A DNA stretch of 64,000 nucleotides from Tautonia plasticadhaerens (GTDB lineage Bacteria; Planctomycetota; Planctomycetia; Isosphaerales; Isosphaeraceae). The translations under genes were made by a program, and so were the position numbers. Under the pieces are notes generated by a model. It saw nothing but the letters and a program-made list of their open reading frames with translations. It was not told the DNA's origin and searched no databases. Location of the stretch: positions 4,030,001 to 4,094,000 of the forward strand of contig NZ_CP036426.1 of NCBI RefSeq assembly GCF_007752535.1, read 5' to 3'. Below, one piece after another: positions 1-7,338 of the stretch; position 1 is the stretch's first letter; each line of letters begins with the position of its first letter.

Positions 1-101
1 GGGAACCGACCGGCCGGGACGCGGCTCGACGCCCCGGCACGGTCCTCGGTATGGTCGATCGTGCCTCCGGATCCGCGAACCTCCTGCCCGGGAATCCCGC
101 C

Positions 102-1487
102 ATGACCGTCGCCCCCTCGCCCTCGGTTTCGAAGGCTGCCCGACCCCCGGGGCCGAAGGGGCACTGGCTGCACGGGAACGTCCGCCAGTTCGGGCCGGAT
201 CGGCTCCACTTCCTCGTCGACTGCGCCCGGGACTACGGCGACGTGGTCTCCCTCCGCCTGGGACACCACCGGATCTGGGCCCTGAACCACCCGGATCTGG
301 TGGAGGAGGTGCTGGTCCACCAGAACCGCAAGTTCCGCAAGCACTTCGCGCTGCGGGCCGCGAAGCCGACCCTCGGCGAGGGGCTGCTGACCAGCGAGGG
401 GGAGTTCTGGCGTCGCCAGCGTCGGCTCGCCCAGCCGGCCTTCCACCGGGAGCGGATCGCCGGCTACGGCGGGGTGATGGTCGAGTCCGCCGAGCGGATG
501 CTCCGGTCCTGGGCCGACGGCCAACGCCGGGACGCCCAGGCCGACATGATGCAGCTGACCCTGGAGATCGTCGCCAAGACCCTCTTCGACGCCGACATCG
601 CCCACGGGGCCGGCGACGTGGCCGGGGCGATGGAGATCCTCATGGCCAACTTCACCCGGCGGGTCAACCGGATGGTCCCGCTGCCCCGGTGGCTGCCGGT
701 GCCGGAGAACTTCCGGTTCCGCCGGGCGATGGCCGTGGTCGATCGCACCCTCGACGCCATCATCGCCGGCCGGCGCCGGGAGGAGGTCGACCGCGGGGAC
801 CTGCTCTCGATGCTCCTGCTCGCCACCGACCCCGAGGCCGAGGAGGGCTCCGGCTCCGGCATGTCCGACGCCCAGCTCCGGGACGAGGTCGTCACCCTCT
901 TCATGGCCGGGCACGAGACGACCGCCAACACCCTCTCCTGGATCTGGCTGCTGCTCTCCCGGCACCCCGAGGTCGAGGCGAAGCTCCACGACGAGCTGGA
1001 CGAGGTGCTCGACGGCAACCGGCCCCCGTCCGTCGCCGACCTGCCCCGCCTGCGGTACGCCGACGCCGTCGTGACCGAGGCGCTCCGGGTCCTCCCCACG
1101 GTCTGGCTGCTGGGCCGGGAGGCGGTCGAGCCGGTCGAGGTCGGCGGCTACCGGGTGCCGGTGGGCACCACCATGTGGATGTCCCAGTGGGTCATCCACC
1201 GCGACCCCCGATGGTTCGACGAGCCCGAGCGGTTCCGCCCCGACCGCTGGCTCGACGGCCTGGCCCGCCGGCTCCCCCGATACGCCTACTTCCCCTTCGG
1301 CGGCGGGCCGAGGGTCTGCATCGGCAACCACTTCGCCCAGATGGAGGCGGTGCTGCTGCTCGCCGCCATCGCCCGGCGCTTCCGGCCGATGGTCCCCGAA
1401 GGGATCTCCCCCCGGCCGATCCCGACCATGACCCTGAGGCCCGAGGGGGGCGTGCCGGTCGTCCTCCGGGAACGCCGCCCGGCCTGA
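102..1487 (+). CDS. Cytochrome P450
   Basis: Haem-thiolate monooxygenase of about 461 residues. Counting from an upstream in-frame ATG at 51, the I-helix oxygen-binding motif AGHETT is at residues 286-291, the ExxR pair is E343/R346, and the haem loop FGGGPRVCIG has the ligand Cys at 423. All three hallmarks are intact and the length suits a soluble bacterial P450. I chose the ATG at 102 because the product then begins just ahead of the conserved proline-rich start (ARPPGPKG) and a GGGA lies upstream; the ATG at 51 would add 17 residues. No ferredoxin or reductase gene is adjacent, so the redox partner and substrate are unknown. Several planctomycete and myxobacterial P450s of this soluble type act on fatty acids or terpenoids, but nothing here fixes the substrate. 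Confidence 0.93.
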   Translation: MTVAPSPSVSKAARPPGPKGHWLHGNVRQFGPDRLHFLVDCARDYGDVVSLRLGHHRIWALNHPDLVEEVLVHQNRKFRKHFALRAAKPTLGEGLLTSEGEFWRRQRRLAQPAFHRERIAGYGGVMVESAERMLRSWADGQRRDAQADMMQLTLEIVAKTLFDADIAHGAGDVAGAMEILMANFTRRVNRMVPLPRWLPVPENFRFRRAMAVVDRTLDAIIAGRRREEVDRGDLLSMLLLATDPEAEEGSGSGMSDAQLRDEVVTLFMAGHETTANTLSWIWLLLSRHPEVEAKLHDELDEVLDGNRPPSVADLPRLRYADAVVTEALRVLPTVWLLGREAVEPVEVGGYRVPVGTTMWMSQWVIHRDPRWFDEPERFRPDRWLDGLARRLPRYAYFPFGGGPRVCIGNHFAQMEAVLLLAAIARRFRPMVPEGISPRPIPTMTLRPEGGVPVVLRERRPA

Positions 1488-2252
1488 TCGGATCGGGACC
1501 CGGGCGGTGCGCCGGTCGGGAGGGGGTCGGTGCGCCCCGGTGCGCCCCGGTCCGTTGGGCGATTTTGCGTTGCTGGAAAGGAGTTGCGTCGATCGGAATG
1601 GGTTCGTTCCGCGCACCCGGCCCGGGGCGTTGGGTTCGTTTCGCGCGGGAACCGCGACGCCCCCGGCCGAGGGGGAACCCGGTCGAGTTCCGGGGACCCT
1701 CGCCCCCGGGTTCGAGGGCGATCGCCCTGGCGCGGCAGGGGGATTCGGGGCCCGGTACGCCGGTCGGGGACGGCTCGGTGCGCTTCGGTGCGATCCGGGA
1801 GATCGGTTGATCTTCGTTTCTGGGAAAGGGGTTGCGTCGATCGGAATGGGTTCGTTCCGGTAAATCCGGCCACATCGATTGGGTTCGTTTCGCGCGGCGG
1901 TCGGGCCGACCGATTCGAACCCTGAATACCGGGCTCGCCCGGCCGAGGGGCGGGGCCTTCGTCGTCCTGATTGCCAAGGAACGGGGCAAGGTTCGGCGCG
2001 GTCGGTCCCCCCGGGGCGTTGTCGGCGGCGGCGGGGACGACGGGCAAGGGACGCGATCGGAGTCGGGCCCTCCCCTAGATCATCGTGGAAACGCGGACCG
2101 GCAGTCACACGAAATGGCCGGGAGGGGGATCGGGCCGCTCCGATCCGGATTGTCGGCCGGGGAGGGACCGGCTACGCTCCCGTCTCGTCCGCATGGATGG
2201 CCTGATGCGAAGGCCGGAGCGGATGTCGACGCCCAGGGAGGGGAGGCTGGTC
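1488..2252. other. Long intergenic region without a convincing gene
   Basis: About 765 bases between the P450 stop and the PEP-CTERM start. Reading frames cross it on both strands, but none has a ribosome site, a recognisable domain or a sensible composition. It contains a duplicated block (separate entry) and a local dip in GC. The last 170 bases before 2253 should hold the promoter of the PEP-CTERM gene; a TAGATC at about 2075-2080 is the only -10-like string I see. Confidence 0.6.
1575..1897. repeat. Duplicated intergenic repeat block, four TGGGTTCGTT units
   Basis: A 37-base segment at 1575-1611 recurs at 1823-1859 with a single A/G difference. Each copy is followed by an identical 18-base segment (1631-1648 and 1880-1897). 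All four segments carry the core TGGGTTCGTTYCG, at about 1599, 1631, 1847 and 1880, so the array is two pairs spaced about 32 bases within a pair and 248 bases between pairs. Read on the minus strand the core encodes an ETNPI/KRTQ-like string; I recall spurious planctomycete proteins with such repeats, which suggests a dispersed non-coding family. That last point is memory, not something the window proves. Confidence 0.75.
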
Positions 2253-3191
2253 ATGAGGACCCGAGCGGGGATCGTCGGGGCGGTGCTGGCGGTCGGGGCC
2301 TGGGGCGCTGCCGCGTCCTCGAGCGACGGCAGCGAGATCGTCGTCTTCGACAATCCCGATGCCCCGGCGGGCAACTATGCCCCGTTCAGCGGGCTGCCGG
2401 ACACCGGGGCCGTGCGATCGCAGCAGGTCTACGACGCCTCGATCTTCGGGGACCGCGAGGGGCCCGTCGTCATCCAGTCGCTCCTCTTCCGGGCGGACGG
2501 CTACTTCTCGGCCGAGGTCCCCGGGATCACCGTGGCGCTCTCGACGACCGATCGCCCGGTGGACGGCCTGAGCCCGGTCTTCGCCGAGAACGTCGGCGCC
2601 GACGAGGCGGTCGTCTATCGGGGACCGCTGCCGATCTTCCGGGGGCCCTCCCTGCCGGAACTCGGGTCGATGGACGTGGTCGTCAACCTCCAGGAGCCGT
2701 TCCGCTTCGACCCGGCGGAGGGCAACCTGCTGCTCGACGTCCTCAACCCCGTCGGCCCGCTGCCGAGGAACGCGTTCTCGCTCGTCGCGGCGGAGCAGGA
2801 GGGCGACGCCGTCTCCCGGGTGCTCGGCGACCTCGACCCGGCCGTCCGGGACTGGGAGAACGCCTATGCAAGCGAGGACGTGTCGAGGGAGAACCCGGGG
2901 GCCCGGGGCAACCCGGACTCGCTCGGCCTGGTGACCGCCTTCCGGATCGGCGGCAACGGGACGATCCCCCAGCCGGAGATGCCCGAGCCGACCCCCGAGC
3001 CGGCGACCTGGGTCGCGTTCGGCCTGATCGGGGTCGGCCTGATCGCCCGGTCCCGATCGAAGGGGGGCGGACGGCCCGACGAGCTGGGGCGCGGTCAGTC
3101 GCCCGAATCGGCGGTGGGGAGGCCTTCGAGGGTGTGGAGGCCGCGGTGTCGGCCGGGGCCCTCGGCCTTCCGGGAGACGGCGGCGAGGTAG
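2253..3191 (+). CDS. Exported PEP-CTERM anchor protein
   Basis: About 312 residues. It begins with a signal peptide (basic start MRTRAG, hydrophobic core, AAAS-type cleavage region) and ends with a PEP-CTERM sorting tail: a PEP motif (PEPTPEPATW), a hydrophobic helix and a basic cluster (ARSRSK). The tail is followed by about 40 extra residues, which is unusual because the family normally stops just after the basic cluster. Such proteins are exported and then processed by exosortase-type enzymes; none is encoded here. The middle is predicted beta-rich with no domain I recognise. The ATG at 2253 has a strong GGGAGGGGAGG upstream and starts exactly at the signal peptide, so it is preferred to in-frame starts further upstream. 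The 3' end overlaps the convergent lipase gene by 97 bases. Confidence 0.8.
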   Translation: MRTRAGIVGAVLAVGAWGAAASSSDGSEIVVFDNPDAPAGNYAPFSGLPDTGAVRSQQVYDASIFGDREGPVVIQSLLFRADGYFSAEVPGITVALSTTDRPVDGLSPVFAENVGADEAVVYRGPLPIFRGPSLPELGSMDVVVNLQEPFRFDPAEGNLLLDVLNPVGPLPRNAFSLVAAEQEGDAVSRVLGDLDPAVRDWENAYASEDVSRENPGARGNPDSLGLVTAFRIGGNGTIPQPEMPEPTPEPATWVAFGLIGVGLIARSRSKGGGRPDELGRGQSPESAVGRPSRVWRPRCRPGPSAFRETAAR

Positions 3192-4288
3192 GTGTCGGCG
3201 ATGTGATTGGGGAGCAGGTCGCCGAAGTGGGCGAGGAAGGTCCAGGGCTCCCCGACGTGGACGAAGCCCCGACCCATCTTGGTGGAGGGGACGAGCGGGA
3301 CGGTGTCGGCCACGTTGGCAACCCGGTAGGCGTTGGGGACGAGCCGGCGGAAGGACTCGGCGAAGCTGGGGTCGCCGACCCGCGGCGCGGCGTAGGTGTA
3401 GAGGCGGATCTGCCCGGCCAGCTCGGGGACGCGGTGGGCCAGGTCCAGCGCCGAGATCGTCGCCAGGGCGCCGCCGAGGCTGTGGCCGGTGATGTAGAGC
3501 GGCAGCGCGGGGTCGAGCACCTCGTCGGCCAGCTCGGCCGGGTTGGGGCGGAGCTGGGTGCCGGCGATCGTCAGGAAGCCGTTGTGGACCCAGCCGAGCT
3601 GGGGCTCGGCGGGGTCGGCCGGGTAGCGGCGCTGGCCGCTCCGGATGTTGCTGACCCACTCGGCCTGGGTCTGGGTGCCCCGGAAGACCATGAGCTGGTC
3701 GCGGTCGGACCGGAGCACGAAGCCGAAGTAGACCGGCAGGCGGTAGGCCCGCCGGACGATGGCCGGGATCGTCTCGTGCAGGGCCCGGCGGAGGAACTGG
3801 AGGCCGTCCCCGAGCGGGCTGTGCAGGGTTCCCGGGGGAGGGGCCGGGTCGGCCTGGAGGTAGCGCTCCAGGTTCTCCTCGGTGGCGACGAAGGTGGCGA
3901 CGTGCTCGTAGCCGGGGAAGGACCGCCGGAAGTCGTCCAGGTCGGTCAGGTCGCCGTCGAAGGAGGGGACGGAGCGGCCGGTCCGGTACTGGGTGACGGC
4001 CAGCTTGCAGGCCCGGATCAGCTGGAGCGACCGCTCGCGGTCGTAGGGGATCGGCGGGGGAGGCAGTTCGGGCTCGGAGGTGGAAAGCAGCTGCTCGACC
4101 TCCTCCTGCCAGGAGGCCTCGGAGGCGTAGGCGGCCTCGACGGCGCTGGTGTACTGCGAGAGGGAGTCGTCGGCGAGCTGCCGGGCGGCCCGCCGACGCT
4201 CCCGGAGGCGGTCGACCGTGCTGCCGGTGGCGAGCCCGGCCCCCAGGCCGGTGAGCAGCAGCCGGCGTCGGTTCCACTTCGGCGTCAC
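3095..4288 (-). CDS. Class 3 lipase family hydrolase
   Basis: Alpha/beta hydrolase of 397 residues. A basic stretch and hydrophobic helix (residues 6-22) make an N-terminal membrane anchor or signal. The Lipase_3 fold follows, with the strand motif VFRGTQT near residue 201, the nucleophile elbow GHSLGG (Ser270), and candidate acid Asp328 and His361. Family members hydrolyse acyl esters such as triglycerides; the substrate here is unknown. The GTG start at 4288 overlaps the stop of the upstream membrane-protein gene as GTGA, which supports both the start and translational coupling. About 110 residues of predicted helix lie between the anchor and the hydrolase core. It is transcribed toward the PEP-CTERM gene and overlaps its 3' end. 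Confidence 0.87.
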   Translation of the reverse strand: MTPKWNRRRLLLTGLGAGLATGSTVDRLRERRRAARQLADDSLSQYTSAVEAAYASEASWQEEVEQLLSTSEPELPPPPIPYDRERSLQLIRACKLAVTQYRTGRSVPSFDGDLTDLDDFRRSFPGYEHVATFVATEENLERYLQADPAPPPGTLHSPLGDGLQFLRRALHETIPAIVRRAYRLPVYFGFVLRSDRDQLMVFRGTQTQAEWVSNIRSGQRRYPADPAEPQLGWVHNGFLTIAGTQLRPNPAELADEVLDPALPLYITGHSLGGALATISALDLAHRVPELAGQIRLYTYAAPRVGDPSFAESFRRLVPNAYRVANVADTVPLVPSTKMGRGFVHVGEPWTFLAHFGDLLPNHIADTYLAAVSRKAEGPGRHRGLHTLEGLPTADSGD

Positions 4289-4914
4289 GAGGGGGCACTC
4301 CCGGGGGAGGTCGGGGTGGATGCGGATGCGGGCGCGGGGGTCGCGGATCCGGCGTCGGGTGCGGATTCGTCCCGCTCGCGACGGGCCCGCTCCCATCGCC
4401 TCATGGCGGACCGGAGCCGACGGGGGTTGACCCGACGGGCGCTGAGGAAGAAGTCGTTGGCGGCCCGGCCGACCGCGAGCGTGAAGGCGAAGGCGGCGGC
4501 CGACCGGGCCCAGCTCAGGAAGAGGGGGACGTACAGGCCGATCGAGTAGGTGGCGACGAAGACCGCCAGCAGGATCGCCAGGGCGCCGACCAGGCCGAAG
4601 ACGAGCATCACGCCCGCCAGAGGCCCATGCCCCCGGGGGAACCCCCACCGGGAGCCGATGCCCAGGATCATCAGCCCGTTGGCGACCAGGCTGGAAGCGA
4701 CCTGGGCCTCGAAGATCCAGGGGCCAGTCGGGATGGCGTTGATCAGGGCGACGAGCAGGGCCACGTCGAACATCAGCCGGTGGACGCCCTCGTTGAGCCC
4801 GAGGACCGCCTCCAGCAGGGACTGGATCGACCCCAGGTCGCGCATCGCCCGGGGGTGCTCGGGCACCTCGGCCGATCGGGAGGGGCGGGGGTCTCGGGCC
4901 GGGTCGTCCTTCAT
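4285..4914 (-). CDS. Membrane protein coupled to the lipase
   Basis: About 209 residues from the ATG at 4914 (a GTG at 4977 is possible). A charged N-terminus of about 50 residues is followed by roughly four hydrophobic segments, the clearest being one spanning the text GVMLVFGLVGALAILLAVF, then a basic region and an Ala/Pro/Ser-rich, probably disordered tail. I recognise no family. Its stop codon overlaps the lipase GTG (GTGA), so the two are very likely made together; a role in anchoring or assisting the lipase is an inference from that coupling only. Confidence 0.72.
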   Translation of the reverse strand: MKDDPARDPRPSRSAEVPEHPRAMRDLGSIQSLLEAVLGLNEGVHRLMFDVALLVALINAIPTGPWIFEAQVASSLVANGLMILGIGSRWGFPRGHGPLAGVMLVFGLVGALAILLAVFVATYSIGLYVPLFLSWARSAAAFAFTLAVGRAANDFFLSARRVNPRRLRSAMRRWERARRERDESAPDAGSATPAPASASTPTSPGSAPS

Positions 4915-5071
4915 GCCGGTCGGCCTGCCGGGTGGGAGGTCGGGGGCGGCGTCCGATCCCGGCGCCGACGCCCCCACCCGAGGGGGCGGCCCCGTCTCCC
5001 TTCGGATGATGGGCGATGCCCCCGGGGCCTGGCAAGGCCGATCCCGGGATCGGGGAGGCGGGCCGCGCCGA

Positions 5072-5467
5072 TCAGAAGCCGCCGGAGCTGCCCAGGGCGT
5101 CCCGGATCCGGCCGGCGGTGGCGGGGTCGCCGAGGTCGGACTTGCCGAACCCGGGCAGGGCCCCGGCCTCGACCGCCCGCTGCTGGGCGTCCTGGTGGTT
5201 GCTGACGAGCATCACGGGGACCTCGGCCAGGGCGGAGTCGCGTCGGATCGCCTCGATCAGCTCCAGGCCGGACCCGCCCCCGCGGTCGAAGACGCGGTTG
5301 ACCAGCACGAGGTCGAAGCCGGCGGGGTCGGCCCGGAGGGCCTGCAACGCCTCGTCGGCCGAGTCGGCGGGGTCGACCTTCGCCTCGACGGACTGCTGCA
5401 GGAACCGGGAGATCGAGGAATGGTCGTAGCCGCACTGGCCGACGCTGAGGACTCGGGGGCCGGGCAT
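5072..5467 (-). CDS. Degenerate receiver-domain protein
   Basis: Stand-alone CheY-like domain of 131 residues. The alternating strand/helix pattern of a response regulator is clear, and the switch Ser (VMLVS) and conserved Lys (FGKSD) are present. The phospho-acceptor position, normally Asp at the end of strand 3, reads VLVNRVFD, so it is Asn. The acidic pair after strand 1 is also missing (LSVGQCGYD). It is therefore unlikely to accept a phosphate at the usual site and is better seen as a pseudo-receiver that binds a partner. There is no output domain and no histidine kinase nearby. Confidence 0.82.
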   Translation of the reverse strand: MPGPRVLSVGQCGYDHSSISRFLQQSVEAKVDPADSADEALQALRADPAGFDLVLVNRVFDRGGGSGLELIEAIRRDSALAEVPVMLVSNHQDAQQRAVEAGALPGFGKSDLGDPATAGRIRDALGSSGGF

Positions 5468-5563
5468 GGTGCTCGTCCGGATGAGTGGGGGATTCGGGGT
5501 CGATGCTCTTCGAATGGGAGCGAGGCCGGGCCATCGGCTGCAAGCGGGATGCCGGGGGCGGGC

Positions 5564-5926
5564 TCAGCCCGGGCCGAGCCCCTCGAACCAGGGGCGATAC
5601 GGCGTGTTGACCGCCATGCGGCGATTGTAGTCCGGCGCCCCGTCGGGCCACCAGGGCGGGCCTCGCTCCCCGAGGGCGACCTTGGCGGCGTCGATCCGCC
5701 GCCGGGCCAGGAGCCTTGCCTCGTCGTCCCCGGCCTTCCGGGCCCGGCCGAGGGCCGATCGGGCCGACATCAGCTCGCGTTGGAGCCGGGAACGCTCCTC
5801 GGCCGGGAGCGCCGGGTTCGACATCCGCCAGAGCCGCCCCCGGACGACGAAGTAGCGGCCGTCGGGGGTGACGGGGTAGGGGGGCGAGGGCACCGGGAGG
5901 GACTCGGGGATGGGGGAAAGGAGCAT
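5564..5926 (-). CDS. Small conserved hypothetical protein
   Basis: About 120 residues starting at the ATG at 5926. The N-terminal half carries the string PVTPDGRYFVVRGRLWR, the middle is a charged helix, and the end has PPWWPDGAPDYNRRM. This arrangement matches a widespread family of short uncharacterised proteins that I recall from Proteobacteria; I know no function for it. The Trp, Tyr and Arg residues concentrated at both ends suggest a conserved binding surface. Longer in-frame extensions upstream have the composition of non-coding DNA. It lies between the receiver gene and a DUF1579 gene on the same strand, with gaps of 96 and 152 bases. Confidence 0.75.
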   Translation of the reverse strand: MLLSPIPESLPVPSPPYPVTPDGRYFVVRGRLWRMSNPALPAEERSRLQRELMSARSALGRARKAGDDEARLLARRRIDAAKVALGERGPPWWPDGAPDYNRRMAVNTPYRPWFEGLGPG

Positions 5927-6078
5927 GGGCCTCGTCCCCGATCGGCGGCCCCCGACCGGCCGCCGGTGGGCCCTTCGACCGGGACGAGGCCCGGGCCGGG
6001 ATCCCGGGCGGTTGTTCGGGGGGGAGGGCCGGCGGGCCCACCCCCCACCCGGGCAATCGGGATGCCGGGGGCCCGGGG

Positions 6079-6558
6079 TCACGCCTTCCGGGTGTAGCGG
6101 ATCGTCATGAACTGGACCCAGTTGCCGTCCTCTCCCAGGATGCGGGACGTCATGTTGCGGTGGTCGTCGTCGACCAGCTCGATGCTGTCCACGTATTTCG
6201 CCGTCCCCTGGCCGGAGAAGCTCGGCCCCTCGGCCTCCAGCGTCAGCACCTTGCCGGTCTCGTCGAGCGAGCCGCTGTACGTCCAGAGGTGGGCCATCCC
6301 TGTGGCGATGAACGTCCCCACGAAGCGGCCGCCGGCCGGGTCGAAGCCGAGCGTCATGATCGAGCTCATGGGCCCGACGTCCGGCACCTCGCCCTCGCCC
6401 TCGGCGATGGTCCAGAGGCCGCCGAGCGAGCGGACGACCTCGACCCCCTGCGCCGTCATCGTCGGCTGGTCCGGGCCCATCAGCATCTCGGACTCGTAGG
6501 TCCATTCCCCGACGAGCTTCTCCAGCCAACGGTGCTGATCCTGGGGTTCCGCGTGCAT
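6079..6558 (-). CDS. DUF1579 family protein
   Basis: 159 residues, a full-length DUF1579-type protein. It opens with the family's characteristic helix and WLEKLVGEWTYE, followed by a run of beta strands including LGFDPAGGRFVGTFI and an alternating SYSGSLDETGKVLTLEAEGP-like region that fits a lipocalin-like barrel. It has no signal peptide, so it is probably cytoplasmic. The family is usually a stand-alone protein of unknown role. The start at 6558 is the first Met of the family and has GGGAGGAGGGAT directly upstream on the coding strand. Confidence 0.85.
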   Translation of the reverse strand: MHAEPQDQHRWLEKLVGEWTYESEMLMGPDQPTMTAQGVEVVRSLGGLWTIAEGEGEVPDVGPMSSIMTLGFDPAGGRFVGTFIATGMAHLWTYSGSLDETGKVLTLEAEGPSFSGQGTAKYVDSIELVDDDHRNMTSRILGEDGNWVQFMTIRYTRKA

Positions 6559-6752
6559 CGATCCCTCCTCCCGGAACGGGCGTGACGCCGGCGACCGGCC
6601 ACCTCCTGTTCGCCCGAACAGGAGTCCGGCCGGACTCGTGGATTCAATCCAGAGATCGGCCGTTTGTCAACGCCTGTACACTCAATCCGGGAGAAAAGCG
6701 GAGGTCGATCGCGCCATCGAGCCTCAATCCTTCGGACGCCCGGCCACCCGCG

Positions 6753-7286
6753 TCACGAGTGCCACCACCGTTGGTGCAGGTAGGCAATGGCCGCCAGCAG
6801 GTCGGGCGAGTCCCGGCTCGGCTCGATCGCGAAGAGCCAGCACCGCATCGTCGGGCCGACGCAGCCGAGCAGGTCCGGGGAACCCCGGACGGTCCCGGTG
6901 ACGCGCAGCTTCCAGAAGAACGGGGTGTCGAAGACCCAGGCTTCCCCGCCCGCCAGTTCCAGCGCGTGCCGTTTGCGGAGGAGGGATCGGACCGATAAGG
7001 TCCACACCGGGCCCGAGTCCCGACGCATCACGTACCGGACCCCGGGGAGGAATCCCTCGGGGGCGATGGCCCCATCCTCCGACCCGCCGGGCCCCTGCAC
7101 GCGGACCCGGGACGAGCGACGGGATCGTGATTCCAGCACCAGGCAGGGCCGCTCCGGGGGATCGTAACGGATTTCGGTGTCCTCGTCCGCGGCGTAGACA
7201 TGGACACGTTCGGGCACCTCGTCCCGGATCACGGAAATATAATGGCAGGCATTCCCGAACCAGGACGGCATCCACAATTCGCCCAC
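6753..7286 (-). CDS. Hypothetical protein in a lower-GC patch
   Basis: 177 residues, no family recognised. It is rich in Trp, Arg and Cys; the C-terminal third reads as a helix-rich segment ending QRWWHS, and the middle has charged strands. It has no signal peptide or membrane segment. Base composition of the gene and the 190 bases upstream of its neighbour is noticeably less GC-biased than the rest of the window (for example around 7200-7260), and it uses codons with A or T in third position more freely. That suggests recent acquisition or weak selection, but could also be local variation. Confidence 0.55.
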   Translation of the reverse strand: MGELWMPSWFGNACHYISVIRDEVPERVHVYAADEDTEIRYDPPERPCLVLESRSRRSSRVRVQGPGGSEDGAIAPEGFLPGVRYVMRRDSGPVWTLSVRSLLRKRHALELAGGEAWVFDTPFFWKLRVTGTVRGSPDLLGCVGPTMRCWLFAIEPSRDSPDLLAAIAYLHQRWWHS

Positions 7287-7338
7287 GATTCGGCACCCCT
7301 CGTCATCCTAGCCGGTGATCGAGGCCGGGGCGGTCGCC

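Noticed and set aside
1832-4549. Very long plus-strand open frame through the PEP-CTERM and lipase region
   Set aside because: It is Gly/Arg/Ala/Pro-rich low-complexity sequence with no domain or ribosome site and runs antisense or out of frame to well-supported genes.
6559-6752. Possible tRNA in the lower-GC gap upstream of the DUF1579 gene
   Set aside because: A few short complementary stretches exist but no tRNA fold or anticodon arm.
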